NCBI RefSeq assembly: GCF_014646195.1
Contig: NZ_BMMZ01000011.1
Location: 100,357 to 164,356, forward strand
Source: Microlunatus endophyticus
GTDB lineage: Bacteria > Actinomycetota > Actinomycetes > Propionibacteriales > Propionibacteriaceae
Reading direction: 5' to 3'
Length of the DNA stretch: 64,000 nt
The translations under genes were made by a program, and so were the position numbers. Under the pieces are notes generated by a model that was given only the letters and a program-made list of their open reading frames with translations, did no database searches and was not told the origin of the DNA. This document shows positions 19,242 through 28,352 of this stretch, in pieces (position 1 is the first letter of the stretch; each line of letters begins with the position of its first letter).

Positions 19242-20177
19242 ATGATCTCGCCGGAACAGTGCGACATCGACAGAATGTCGCACGTGCCCGGACCAGGAGA
19301 CCTCGAGCTGTCCGATGTGCTGCCCTTGTCCGGCGGAGTCTCCGGGTCTGAGGTGGCGCGAGCCCGCTTGTCAGGTCAGGACGTCGTGGTCAAGCGCACC
19401 TCGCACTCGGAGCTGGTCGCGCTCAGGCTGTTCGCTGATCTCGACGAGCCGATGCTGCCGGTGCTGCTCGCTTCCGGGATCGATGATCGTGGACCGTGGA
19501 TCGTGATCCCTTTCCACAGTGGTGAACCGGTCGGCATCATGGGTGAAGCACCCGACATCGTGCATCGCTGTATCGGCCGGCTGCACGCCAGCTTCGTCGG
19601 CCGGACGTCCGGTCTGGCTGGTGATCTTGAACCCATCGACGAAGAGTTCGTCCGCCGCGCGCTCACCGAATTCGGTCCCGATCAACTGCGGCGGGCGCGC
19701 GGGGTGCTGCGGGAGCAGCTGTTCACCCGGGCCTCCCACCTGCTCGACCGGTTGGCGACGGATGCCGACTTCGGCAGTTGCGTCGCGGGATTCACGCCGA
19801 CTGTCCTGCATGGAGATCTCTACGGCCTCAACGTGCTCCGGTCGACGGGACCGGGTTCAGTGCCGTTGATCATCGACTGGAACGCCGCCCGGATCGGGCC
19901 GGCGATGTTCGACACCGCGATGACCTCGGCCTACGACAGCTCCGCCCGGCGTGCGCACGACCAGGGCTGGGCCGAGATCGCTGGAGCATCACCGGACGAG
20001 AGCGAGAACAGGGTGGCCCACGCCTGGTCGTCGGCCTTGATCAACGCCATGTATGCAGGCACAGTCGCGGTCCGCTCTTCGGCCCGGGACGCCGAGCAGA
20101 TGATCATGATCGCCGAGGAGTCCCTCCGGACATTCCGACTGCTCCGCCGACGTGGTCGGGCAGCCCGCCTGACCTGA
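19242..20177 (+). CDS. APH/choline-kinase family phosphotransferase
   Basis: The 311-residue kinase-like protein has the Brenner motif VLHGDLYGLNVL and the metal-binding aspartate in IIDWNAARIGP, both intact. The family includes aminoglycoside and homoserine kinases; nothing here identifies the substrate, and chromosomal members are often housekeeping enzymes. Start ATG 19242 lies 4 bases after TACGCT. It follows polA by 50 bases. Confidence 0.82.
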   Translation: MISPEQCDIDRMSHVPGPGDLELSDVLPLSGGVSGSEVARARLSGQDVVVKRTSHSELVALRLFADLDEPMLPVLLASGIDDRGPWIVIPFHSGEPVGIMGEAPDIVHRCIGRLHASFVGRTSGLAGDLEPIDEEFVRRALTEFGPDQLRRARGVLREQLFTRASHLLDRLATDADFGSCVAGFTPTVLHGDLYGLNVLRSTGPGSVPLIIDWNAARIGPAMFDTAMTSAYDSSARRAHDQGWAEIAGASPDESENRVAHAWSSALINAMYAGTVAVRSSARDAEQMIMIAEESLRTFRLLRRRGRAARLT

Positions 20178-20251
20178 CCAGGACGACCTTGTCGATCCGC
20201 TCTCGTCCGCCAGGGCAGGACCGTCACCCCACGCACGAAAGAGGTACATTC

Positions 20252-20752
20252 ATGCAGATCCGCGACTGCACGCCGTCCGACATTCCGGCGCTGATCGATC
20301 TCACGATCGAGACCTTCCGGCCGCTGTTCGTCGGATCATTGGTCGACCTTCGGCCCGAAGTGACCGCGCACGATCACGGCCGATGGGAAGACGACTATCG
20401 CGCCGAGGTCCCGTCGCTGTTCGCACCGGCCGAAGATCGATTCATCACACTGGCGGAGGAGGACGGAAAGCCGCTCGGCTACGTGGGCTGGAACATCACG
20501 AACCAGACCTCGGGCCGGCTTGAGATGGTCGCCGTTCACCCCGATGCCCGGCGCAGGGGCGTTGCGCGGGCTCTCTGCCTGTCCGTGATCGACCGGCTGA
20601 GGGACGGCGGCGTGGTCGTCGTGCACATCGGAACCGGTGGTGATGCTTTTCACGCGCCGGCGCGCGCACTCTACGAGTCGCTGGGATTCATTCCGTATCC
20701 CACGGTCGACTACGCGCGAGCGATCCAGCCCGACCTGCGTCTCGGCGGATGA
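20252..20752 (+). CDS. GNAT-family N-acetyltransferase
   Basis: The 166-residue protein has the GNAT acetyl-CoA loop GRLEMVAVHPDARRRGVARAL and the C-terminal ALYESLGF strand. ATG 20252 is preceded by GAAAGAGG. The acceptor is unknown. Its last 65 bases overlap, tail to tail, the end of the EamA transporter gene on the other strand. Confidence 0.85.
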   Translation: MQIRDCTPSDIPALIDLTIETFRPLFVGSLVDLRPEVTAHDHGRWEDDYRAEVPSLFAPAEDRFITLAEEDGKPLGYVGWNITNQTSGRLEMVAVHPDARRRGVARALCLSVIDRLRDGGVVVVHIGTGGDAFHAPARALYESLGFIPYPTVDYARAIQPDLRLGG

Positions 20753-21650
20753 GCTCGCCAAGCCTGACCAGGACGACTCCGGCGATGATCGCCGCCGCAC
20801 CGGCGAACTGCATTGGGGTCGGCACCTCTGCCAACAGCAGCGCCATCCAGACGATCGCGAAGATCGGCTCGCCGTAACCGATGAAGCTGGCCACGGTCGC
20901 CCCGAGGCGCCGGGTCGCGACGATCCCGGTGACGTACGGCAGCACGGTGGCGATCAGGATCAGCGCGATGATCATGGCCGGTGCCGGCCAGCCGCGATCG
21001 GCCAGAGTCGCGGCTCCCGCGCTCATCCGGACGGGCAGCAGTCCGACCGCCGCCACGATCGCCAGCAGGATGCCGCCGATGCCGAGCCCTAAACCTGCCA
21101 GCGCCACGGGCGGCAGACCGTGGGTCTGCGAGGCGCCCAGCGCCCAGTAGACGGCATTGCCCAGTGCGGCCAAGAGGCCCAACCCGATGCCCAACGGGTT
21201 CAGGTGAACCGAGCCGATCACTCCGGACACCAGCACCAGACCGACCAGGGCCACCACGACGCCGAGCAGGGTCAACCGGGCCGGAGCCTTCCGGGTGCGG
21301 GCGGTGGTCCAGCCGACCAGCAGGACCGGACCGAGATATTCGATCAGAAGCGCCAGGGCAGGTGGGATGAACCGGACCGCGCTGAAGAATCCGAGCTGAG
21401 CCAGGGTGACCGCAAAGATCCCGAAGCCGAGCAACTGCCAGCGGGCTCGCGACACCACGCCCCAGTCCCCGCGCAGTGATCGCAGCGCCGGCAGGAACAA
21501 GACCACTGCGGCGCCGAGGATCCGTACCGTCGTGATCGCTCCGGACGACCAGCCGTCGTCGATCAGCGAGCTGGCGAACATACCGCTCAGGGCGAACGAC
21601 GCGGAGCTGACCAAGGCGATCGTGAGCCCGCTTCCACGGTGGTCCGGCAC
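20688..21650 (-). CDS. EamA/DMT-superfamily transporter
   Basis: The 320-residue membrane protein has ten hydrophobic helices in two EamA repeats (ALVSSASFALSGMFAS in the first; LGLGLLAALGNAVYWALGAS in the second). These transporters export amino acids or metabolites. GTG 21650 has GAGGAG upstream. The 3' end overlaps the GNAT gene by 65 bases in the convergent direction. Confidence 0.87.
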   Translation of the reverse strand: MPDHRGSGLTIALVSSASFALSGMFASSLIDDGWSSGAITTVRILGAAVVLFLPALRSLRGDWGVVSRARWQLLGFGIFAVTLAQLGFFSAVRFIPPALALLIEYLGPVLLVGWTTARTRKAPARLTLLGVVVALVGLVLVSGVIGSVHLNPLGIGLGLLAALGNAVYWALGASQTHGLPPVALAGLGLGIGGILLAIVAAVGLLPVRMSAGAATLADRGWPAPAMIIALILIATVLPYVTGIVATRRLGATVASFIGYGEPIFAIVWMALLLAEVPTPMQFAGAAAIIAGVVLVRLGELIRRDAGRAGSLARSRPWDTE

Positions 21651-21859
21651 TCGAATCTCCTCAGGTCGTGAACGTCGGACCTATTGTCGTGCCTGTCGTT
21701 CGTGGTGCTGTGTTGTTTGTGGGTGGGTTGCCGCCGCGCCCGTGGGTGACCTCTCCACCCGGACTTCTCCACCCGCAACTCCACCCGGAGTTGGTGGGCT
21801 CGAGCTCGGCTTTTCCGAAGACTTGAGACATCACCAACCCGGACCTGGAGGTCGAAACG

Positions 21860-22375
21860 ATGTCACCGCAAACCGTCCTCACCATCCTGATCGGCATCGC
21901 CGTGCTGATCTTCATCTCATTCCGCCAGATGCGTTGGCAACAGCCGGCCCGGCAGCTGCGGATGCCCCTGATTCTGGGCATCGTCGGCGTCGTCGAGGCC
22001 TCGAGCAGCTGGAACAATGCGCTGCTGTCCAAGATCAGCGGCCTGGATGTCGTCCTGATCGGCTTCGAGCTGTGCCTGGCTGTCCTCGGCGGTTGGCTGA
22101 TGGGCCGACTGAGCCAGGTTGCGACCGTCAACGGATCCACCCAGACCCGGCTGCGGCCCGCCGGGCTGGTCGTCTGGTTCGGCTTCATCGCGTTGCGGAT
22201 CGGGATGGCCACGCTCGGCGGCTTCCTGGGAGCGACGCTGGCCTCCAACACCGCGGTGATCATCTTCATGGTCGCGATCGTCAAGGGGATCCAGGTGCTG
22301 GTCGTCCGCGAACGGATCGCCCGGCACGAACTCGGCCAGGTCGACCAACGCGCCGATTCCGTGCTGGGTTCGTAG
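21860..22375 (+). CDS. Four-helix membrane protein, DUF1453/CcdC-like
   Basis: The 171-residue protein has four hydrophobic segments (VLTILIGIAVLIFISF; LILGIVGVVEASSSW; LIGFELCLAVLGGWLMG; NTAVIIFMVAIVKGIQVLVV) and an RQMRW basic turn after helix 1. The pattern resembles small DUF1453-type proteins, with no known activity. GGAGGT precedes the ATG. It lies 10 bases before the histidine kinase gene and may be co-transcribed, though the kinase also has its own TAGGAT box. Confidence 0.6.
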   Translation: MSPQTVLTILIGIAVLIFISFRQMRWQQPARQLRMPLILGIVGVVEASSSWNNALLSKISGLDVVLIGFELCLAVLGGWLMGRLSQVATVNGSTQTRLRPAGLVVWFGFIALRIGMATLGGFLGATLASNTAVIIFMVAIVKGIQVLVVRERIARHELGQVDQRADSVLGS

Positions 22376-22385
22376 GATCGCGGTT

Positions 22386-23639
22386 GTGGACCGGGTCCCG
22401 AATCTAAGGGTGGCTATCGCCCGGCAGCTGCGCAGCAACCAGACCAGTGGGGTGCTGCTCCGGCTGCTGATGGCGATAGCCGCCTTCTGGTATTCGGTGG
22501 TCCTGGGCGCCTTCAGCCATGCGACGGCCGAGACGGTGGTGGTGATCATCGCCTTTGTCGGTCTGCTGGGGCTGCTGTATTCGGGGTTCTACGACAACGT
22601 GTCGGAGAGCACGCCGCTGTGGCCCTTCCCGGTGGCTGCGGTGGTCTGCGTGCTGGGCGGTGTGATCGCCGCCCCGACGAACTTCACCGGCTGGTTCCTC
22701 TTCGGCACCGGCTGCGTCATCCTGGTCGGTCGGCCGCGGGCCCCGTACCTGCTGGCGGCGGTCGGTTGGGGCGCCGGGGCGATCACCCTGGTTGCCCTGC
22801 AGGTGCGGGCCGAGCCGACCACCTCGGTGTTGCTGTGGAACACCGCCGGCGTGCTGGGCATCCTGCTGCTCGGGATCACCCGCAGGCAGTCGGCGATCCG
22901 CCGGCAGCAGCAGGCCGAACTGGTCGAACGCAGCCGCCAGCTGGAGCAGCGCAGCCTGGAGCTGATCAAACAGACCGAGCAGACCCGCACCGAGACCGCC
23001 CGCGCCGCGGCACTCGAGGAGCGCAACCGGATCGCCCGCGACCTGCACGACCTGCTGGCGCACGCGCTCGGCGGGCTGGTCGTCCAACTGGATGCCGCCG
23101 AGGCGGTCCTGGACGCGGGCGGAGGACGGGATCAGGTCGGCGAGCGGCTGCGGACGTCGCGGCAACTGGCCGTCGAGGGACTCCGGGACGCCCGGGCGGC
23201 TGTCCGCGAGCTGCGCAGTGACGAGCGGCCCGACACGGCCAGCGTCACCGACGCCGTCGCGGCGGTGCTCAACGGCCCGGTCGGCATGCGGCTCGGTCTG
23301 CGGCTGGACATCGTCGGTCCGCCACGGCTGATCCCGAGCCAGACCGCCGAGGCGTTCGCGGCGGTCGCCAGGGAGGCGATCACGAACATGAACAAACATG
23401 CGCCAGGCGGCCGGGCCTCCGCGTCGCTGATCTTCTCCGGGCCACAGGTCAAGCTGGAATTGATCAACGCCCTGAATCCGGATCGTGGGCACGGCGAGCT
23501 GGCCGACAGCGGAGACGGTTTCGGGCTGGAGAGCATGCAGCGGCGGATGAAGGACGTGGGCGGCGGACTACGAGCCGGTGCGGAGGGCGGCCGGTGGGTC
23601 GTGACCGCCGACTGGCCGGGAGAAGGAGTGGCGGAATGA
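22386..23639 (+). CDS. NarL-type sensor histidine kinase
   Basis: The 417-residue kinase has about five N-terminal membrane helices (residues 15-155), a coiled linker, then a HisKA_3 dimerisation box EERNRIARDLHDLLAHALGG whose histidine is the phosphorylation site. The HATPase domain has EAITNMNKHA (N box) and DGFGLESMQRR (G box). GTG 22386 is 7 bases after TAGGAT (22373-22378), a leaderless start. It overlaps its response regulator by 4 bases. The signal is unknown. Confidence 0.92.
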   Translation: MDRVPNLRVAIARQLRSNQTSGVLLRLLMAIAAFWYSVVLGAFSHATAETVVVIIAFVGLLGLLYSGFYDNVSESTPLWPFPVAAVVCVLGGVIAAPTNFTGWFLFGTGCVILVGRPRAPYLLAAVGWGAGAITLVALQVRAEPTTSVLLWNTAGVLGILLLGITRRQSAIRRQQQAELVERSRQLEQRSLELIKQTEQTRTETARAAALEERNRIARDLHDLLAHALGGLVVQLDAAEAVLDAGGGRDQVGERLRTSRQLAVEGLRDARAAVRELRSDERPDTASVTDAVAAVLNGPVGMRLGLRLDIVGPPRLIPSQTAEAFAAVAREAITNMNKHAPGGRASASLIFSGPQVKLELINALNPDRGHGELADSGDGFGLESMQRRMKDVGGGLRAGAEGGRWVVTADWPGEGVAE

Positions 23640-24289
23640 CCGAACCGGACCAGAGCGACGACGTTCGGGTGATCGTCGTCGACGACCAGGACATCGTCCG
23701 GGACGGGCTGGTGACCGTCCTGTCGCTGATCGAAGGGATCACCGTCGCTGGATCCGGCAGCAACGGCCAGGAGGCGTACGACTTGGTCGAGTCCCTGCAT
23801 CCCGACGTGGTGCTGATGGACCTGCGGATGCCAGTGATGGACGGCGCCACGGCGACCGCTCGGATCCTTGCCGAGCATCCTGGCACCGGCGTGCTGGTGT
23901 TGACGACCTTCGACGATGACGCCTCGATCGCGGGTGCGCTGCGGGCCGGTGCCCGCGGCTATCTGACCAAGGACGCGTCCCGGGCCGACATCGCCGCCGC
24001 GATCCGGTCGGTCGCACGCGGCCAGGCGACCTTCGACCCGGCGGTCTCGGCCCGTCTGGTGTCCGGCCTCGGCACCGGCACGGCGCAGTCGCCGACCGCG
24101 CTCTCGGAGCTGACTCCCCGGGAACAGGAGGTCCTGGGCCTGATCGGTGACGGCCTGAACAACGCCGAGATCGCCGAACGGCTCTTCGTCAGCACCGCCA
24201 CGGTGAAGACCCACATCAACAATCTGTTCGCCAAGCTCGGGCTGCGGGACCGGGCCCAGGCCGTACGCTTCGCCAACGACCTGCGCTGA
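23636..24289 (+). CDS. NarL/LuxR-type response regulator
   Basis: The 217-residue partner of the upstream kinase has receiver residues DDQD, phosphoacceptor aspartate in VVLMDLRMPVMDG and the switch threonine and lysine in LVLTTF and YLTKDA. The C-terminal LuxR helix-turn-helix is LTPREQEVLGLI ... STATVKTHINNLFAKL. It starts inside the kinase stop (ATGA), so the two are translationally coupled. Confidence 0.93.
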   Translation: MTEPDQSDDVRVIVVDDQDIVRDGLVTVLSLIEGITVAGSGSNGQEAYDLVESLHPDVVLMDLRMPVMDGATATARILAEHPGTGVLVLTTFDDDASIAGALRAGARGYLTKDASRADIAAAIRSVARGQATFDPAVSARLVSGLGTGTAQSPTALSELTPREQEVLGLIGDGLNNAEIAERLFVSTATVKTHINNLFAKLGLRDRAQAVRFANDLR

Positions 24290-24295
24290 CCCGCC

Positions 24296-24601
24296 TCACC
24301 GGCCGGTTGCGGGGCGCCAGCTGAACGCCTCCCGCCACCACTGGTCCTCCTCAGCCCAGGACCGCAGCGTGTCCAGTGCGGCATCGGTGACCGGCATCTC
24401 GGCGACCAGCGTCGTGCCGCCCTCGGTCAGCTCGATCTGCCACCCGTCGGCCAGCCGGCGCGCCGTCGCGGAGCGATCCGGCCAGTCATCGCGCCGCAGC
24501 ACCAAATGGTCGGTCGCTTCGTCGAGTGCCGCCAGTAGAACATCCGGGCCGACATCGGTCAGCTCGTTCCCGGCGGCGTCGGTCACGCTGTACGAGGGCA
24601 C
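24296..24601 (-). CDS. Small hypothetical protein (101 residues)
   Basis: The minus-strand frame is open to 24916, but only the last 101 residues look like a protein: an acidic, tryptophan-rich domain (LVLRRDDWPDRSATARRL; W in DGWQIEL, RSWAEEDQWWREAFSW). GTG 24601 is taken as the start, though no ribosome site is clear. I do not recognise the family. It is convergent with the response regulator, 6 bases away. Confidence 0.55.
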   Translation of the reverse strand: MPSYSVTDAAGNELTDVGPDVLLAALDEATDHLVLRRDDWPDRSATARRLADGWQIELTEGGTTLVAEMPVTDAALDTLRSWAEEDQWWREAFSWRPATGR

Positions 24602-24730
24602 GCTTCGATTGTGCCAGGATGACCCGCGACCGACGACACGCCGCAAGTATGAGGGAATTAGTGACTCCTCGGCGGATCGGGGAATGCCCCGGACGGGCCC
24701 GGGGTTTACCCGTCTGCAACCTGAGCGGAA

Positions 24731-24760
24731 TTGACCGCCTTCGCGGCACGACGTTAGGCT
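24731..24760 (+). promoter_or_regulatory. Sigma-70-type promoter of rpsA
   Basis: TTGACC (24731-24736), an 18-base spacer and TAGGCT (24755-24760) form a good housekeeping promoter. Transcription would start near 24767, leaving a leader of about 120 bases before rpsA. The leader may host autoregulation, as known for S1 in other bacteria (inference). Confidence 0.7.
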
Positions 24761-24888
24761 GTAACGTCGCTGTGGTCTGCGCAGACCTCGGACCGAGGAG
24801 GCCTCGCTCGCATCCGTGCACGTGGATGGGAAAGCCGCCCGCAGCAACACCGTACAACTCACTACATCCATAATCGGAGCCCTACTAC

Positions 24889-26379
24889 ATGACGTCCTCC
24901 CTTGAGGCAGCCCCACAGGTCGCCGTCGACGACTTCTCCTCGCCCGAAGAGTTTCTCGAAGCCGTTGACAAGACCATCAAGTACTTCAACGACGGTGACA
25001 TCGTCACCGGCACCGTTGTCAAAGTCGACCGGGACGAGGTCCTGCTCGACATCGGTTACAAGACCGAAGGCGTGATCCCTTCCAAGGAACTCTCCATCAA
25101 GCACGATGTCGACCCGCATCAGGTCGTCAGCGTCGGCGATGAGGTCGAGGCCCTGGTCCAGCAGAAAGAGGACAAGGAAGGCCGCCTGATCCTGTCCAAG
25201 AAGCGGGCTCAGTACGAGCGCGCCTGGGGCACGATCGAGAAGATCAAGGAAGAGGACGGTGTGGTCACCGGCTCGGTGATCGAGGTCGTCAAGGGTGGTC
25301 TGATCATCGACATCGGCCTGCGCGGCTTCCTGCCGGCCTCGCTGGTGGAGATGCGTCGGGTCCGCGACCTGCAGCCCTACGTCGGCCAGGAGCTCGAGGC
25401 CAAGATCATCGAGCTGGACAAGAACCGCAACAACGTGGTGCTGTCCCGCCGGGCGTGGCTGGAGCAGACCCAGTCCGAGGTTCGCCAGAACTTCCTCACC
25501 CAGTTGCAGAAGGGCCAGATCCGCAAGGGTGTCGTGTCCTCGATCGTCAACTTCGGCGCGTTCGTCGATCTCGGCGGTGTCGACGGCCTGGTGCACGTCT
25601 CCGAGCTGTCCTGGAAGCACATCGATCACCCGTCCGAGGTGGTCGAGGTCGGCCAGGAGGTCACTGTCGAGGTGCTCTCGGTCGAGATGGACCGCGAGCG
25701 GGTCTCGCTGTCGCTGAAGGCGACCCAGGAAGATCCGTGGCAGGCCTTCGCCCGCACCCACCAGATCGGTCAGATCGTCCCGGGCAAGGTCACCAAGCTG
25801 GTGCCGTTCGGTGCGTTCGTCCGCGTCGAGGAGGGCATCGAGGGCCTGGTGCACGTCTCCGAGCTGGCCGAGCGTCACGTCGAGATCCCGGAGCAGGTCG
25901 TCCAGGTCAACGACGAGGTGATGGTCAAGATCATCGACATCGATCTCGAGCGTCGCCGGATTTCGCTGTCGCTGAAGCAGGCCAACGAGAGCGTCGACAT
26001 CCACGCCGAGGAGTTCGACCCGACGCTGTACGGCATGGCTGCCAGCTACGACGACCAGGGCAACTACCTCTACCCGGAGGGCTTCGACCCGGAGACCGGC
26101 GAGTGGCTCGAGGGCTACGACGAGCAGCGGCACGCCTGGGAGCAGCAGTACGCCGAGGCGCAGGCCCGTTGGGAGCAGCACAAGAAGCAGGTTGCCGACG
26201 CTGAGGCTGCCGATGGCGCCGCTGCCGAGGCTCCGGCTTCGTACTCCTCCGGCGGCAACGGCGGTGGCAACACCGCCGCCCGGACGCCGGCGGCCGCACC
26301 GCAGGCACCGGAGGGTTCGCTGGCTTCGGACGAGGCGCTGCAGGCGCTCCGCGAGAAGCTCACCGGCGGATCGAACTGA
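24889..26379 (+). CDS. rpsA: 30S ribosomal protein S1
   Basis: The 496-residue translation factor has four S1 RNA-binding repeats (about residues 37-105, 122-190, 207-277, 294-362); repeat ends include GALVHVSEL-like motifs (GLVHVSELSWKHI and GLVHVSELAERHV). The C terminus is acidic, then alanine and glycine rich. Four repeats are usual for actinobacterial S1, against six in E. coli. It is preceded by a strong promoter and followed by a strong terminator, and lies next to coaE as in mycobacteria. Confidence 0.96.
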   Translation: MTSSLEAAPQVAVDDFSSPEEFLEAVDKTIKYFNDGDIVTGTVVKVDRDEVLLDIGYKTEGVIPSKELSIKHDVDPHQVVSVGDEVEALVQQKEDKEGRLILSKKRAQYERAWGTIEKIKEEDGVVTGSVIEVVKGGLIIDIGLRGFLPASLVEMRRVRDLQPYVGQELEAKIIELDKNRNNVVLSRRAWLEQTQSEVRQNFLTQLQKGQIRKGVVSSIVNFGAFVDLGGVDGLVHVSELSWKHIDHPSEVVEVGQEVTVEVLSVEMDRERVSLSLKATQEDPWQAFARTHQIGQIVPGKVTKLVPFGAFVRVEEGIEGLVHVSELAERHVEIPEQVVQVNDEVMVKIIDIDLERRRISLSLKQANESVDIHAEEFDPTLYGMAASYDDQGNYLYPEGFDPETGEWLEGYDEQRHAWEQQYAEAQARWEQHKKQVADAEAADGAAAEAPASYSSGGNGGGNTAARTPAAAPQAPEGSLASDEALQALREKLTGGSN

Positions 26380-26392
26380 TCAGCTGATCACA

Positions 26393-26435
26393 ACGACGGC
26401 CCCGCACCGATGGTGCGGGGCCGTCGTCGTCTTCC
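26393..26435 (+). terminator. Strong Rho-independent terminator after rpsA
   Basis: A perfect 16-bp stem (ACGACGGCCCCGCACC, 26393-26408, with its complement at 26412-26427) and a 3-base loop lie 14 bases after the rpsA stop. The tract behind it (CGTCTTCC) is only mildly T-rich, as is common in high-GC genomes. Confidence 0.85.
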
Positions 26436-26454
26436 GACCTTGTAGCCTCCTGGC

Positions 26455-27057
26455 ATGGCACGGCTGAGGATCGGACTCACGGGCGGCATCGCCTCCGGCA
26501 AGTCGACCGTCGCCGACCTGCTGGCCGAGTGCGGTGCGGTGATCATCGACTCCGACCTGCTGGCGCGCGAGGTGGTCGAGCCCGGCACCGACGGACTTGC
26601 CGGAATCGTGAGCCGGTTCGGTGACCAGGTGATCGCCGGCGGACGGCTCGACCGGGCCGCGCTGGGCCGGATCGTTTTCGCCGATCCCCAGGCCCGCCAC
26701 GACCTGGAGGCGATCATCCACCCGGCCGTACGCCGCCGGGCCGCCGAGTTGGAGGCCGCGGCAGGACCCGATGCGGTGGTCGTCCAGATGATCCCGCTGC
26801 TGGTCGAGACCGGCCAGCAGAACGCTTTCGATGCTGTGATCGTCGTCGACGTGCCCGAGCGGGTTCAGCGCGACCGGTTGATCGCCCGCAACGGACTGTC
26901 CGGGCAGGAGGCCGACGCCCGGATCGCCGCCCAGGCCACCCGCGAGCAGCGGCTCGCAGCCGCCACCGTGGTGATCGACAACAGCACCGACCTGGCCGAC
27001 CTGGAACAACGCGTACGGCAGGTCTATCGGGAGTTGACCGGCGAGCCCGGTTGCTAG
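26455..27057 (+). CDS. coaE: Dephospho-CoA kinase
   Basis: The 200-residue P-loop kinase performs the last step of coenzyme A synthesis. It has GLTGGIASGKSTVADLL (Walker A), the DSDLLAREVVEPG substrate loop, HPAVRRR and the lid residues R-L-I-A-R-N. ATG 26455 is 6 bases behind TAGCCT (26443-26448), so the message is probably leaderless. Neighbours rpsA and uvrB match the mycobacterial order. Confidence 0.95.
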   Translation: MARLRIGLTGGIASGKSTVADLLAECGAVIIDSDLLAREVVEPGTDGLAGIVSRFGDQVIAGGRLDRAALGRIVFADPQARHDLEAIIHPAVRRRAAELEAAAGPDAVVVQMIPLLVETGQQNAFDAVIVVDVPERVQRDRLIARNGLSGQEADARIAAQATREQRLAAATVVIDNSTDLADLEQRVRQVYRELTGEPGC

Positions 27058-27086
27058 GTGAACCTTTGATCGGCCACCCTAGCGCC

Positions 27087-28352
27087 GTGAGCTGTCAACG
27101 CTGTGGTGCGCAGACGCCCGAGGTTGCCCACTTCTGCCAGGTCTGCGGTCTGGACCTGCGGAGTGAGGATCTGCGCCGGGCCAAATCGTTCGCCGTGAAG
27201 CCGGACGAGCCGGTCGCCTCCTTCAACCTGATCTCGACGATCATGCCGCGGGGCGCCGGTCAGCGTCCCCAGACCTACCGGATCGCACTGGGCATCGGGA
27301 TGGCCGTCGCGCTGGTGGCAGCGATCTTCGGCGCGCTCCCGGTCGCCATCCTGGTCGCCGCCTTCACCATCCCGGTGGTCTACATCGTCTACCTCTACGA
27401 CGTGAACCTCTGGGAGGACGAGCCGGTCGTGGTGACCGTCGCAGCCTTCCTGCTCACCGGGGTGTTGGCACTGGCGTTCACCGTCGGCTGGATGCAGTTG
27501 CGGCCGACGGTCGCCCAGACGCCGGCGATCGGCGGCGGAACGGGAATCGGTCCGAGCGTCTCCGGATTCCTGCTGGTTGCGATCGCGGTACCGATCATCG
27601 GCCAGATCCTGACCCAGATCGGCCCGGTATACCTGGCCAGCCGGCCCAAATTCGACGACCTGATGGACGGGCTGACCTTCGGGGTCATCTCCGGGGTCGC
27701 GTACTCGACCTTCGACACCCTGGTCCGGCATTCCGGTGCCCTGTTCGGCGGGCTCGGCAGCCACCAGGATCCGGCGACCTGGGTCGTGCTGATCTTCCTC
27801 GAAGGTCTGGTCAAACCGCTCATCATGGGCACCGCGGCCGGTATCGCGGGTGCCGAATTCTCCGGGCTCGGCCGCGGCTACGACGGCTTCACCCTGCGCT
27901 ACCTCCGCGGCTTCGCTGAAGCGGTGCTGGCCAACATCGCCTACGCCGCCGGTTCCTACCTCTTCTCCTTCCTGTCCGGCTCCAAGGGCACGCTCCTGAC
28001 ATTGCTGTGGGGGCTGCTCATCCTCGGCGTGCTGATCCTGCGGGTCCGTAATGTCCTGCACACCGGACTGATGGAGGCCGCGCTCGAGGCTGCCGCCCGC
28101 AGTGATGACTCGATCGGGGAGTCCGGCGAGCTGGAATTCTGCGCCGCGTGCGAGATGCCGCTGGTCGCCGGCGCCGCATTCTGCAACAACTGCGGCACCG
28201 CAGTGCGCACCAGTCCCCGGACCCAGCCGGTGGGCGCGGCGACCGGCCCCGCGGATCCGCATCCGCCGGCGCTGCCGGCCGCTCCGCCTGAACCCCATCC
28301 GTCGTCGATCCCGACGGCTGACCGCGACGAGGACCAGGGAGGCCAGGCATGA
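27087..28352 (+). CDS. PrsW-like membrane protein flanked by two zinc ribbons
   Basis: The 421-residue protein starts with a zinc ribbon (CQRCG ... CQVCG), has about nine membrane helices, and ends with a second ribbon (CAACE ... CNNCG) and a proline-rich tail. The helices resemble PrsW intramembrane proteases (YDVNLWEDEP; FDDLMDGLTFGVISGVAYSTFD), but the expected Glu-Glu-x-x-Lys and Glu-Asn residues are replaced, so it may be inactive as a protease. GTG 27087 is assumed; a TTG at 27051 is open too. It overlaps the next gene by 4 bases. Confidence 0.6.
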   Translation: MSCQRCGAQTPEVAHFCQVCGLDLRSEDLRRAKSFAVKPDEPVASFNLISTIMPRGAGQRPQTYRIALGIGMAVALVAAIFGALPVAILVAAFTIPVVYIVYLYDVNLWEDEPVVVTVAAFLLTGVLALAFTVGWMQLRPTVAQTPAIGGGTGIGPSVSGFLLVAIAVPIIGQILTQIGPVYLASRPKFDDLMDGLTFGVISGVAYSTFDTLVRHSGALFGGLGSHQDPATWVVLIFLEGLVKPLIMGTAAGIAGAEFSGLGRGYDGFTLRYLRGFAEAVLANIAYAAGSYLFSFLSGSKGTLLTLLWGLLILGVLILRVRNVLHTGLMEAALEAAARSDDSIGESGELEFCAACEMPLVAGAAFCNNCGTAVRTSPRTQPVGAATGPADPHPPALPAAPPEPHPSSIPTADRDEDQGGQA

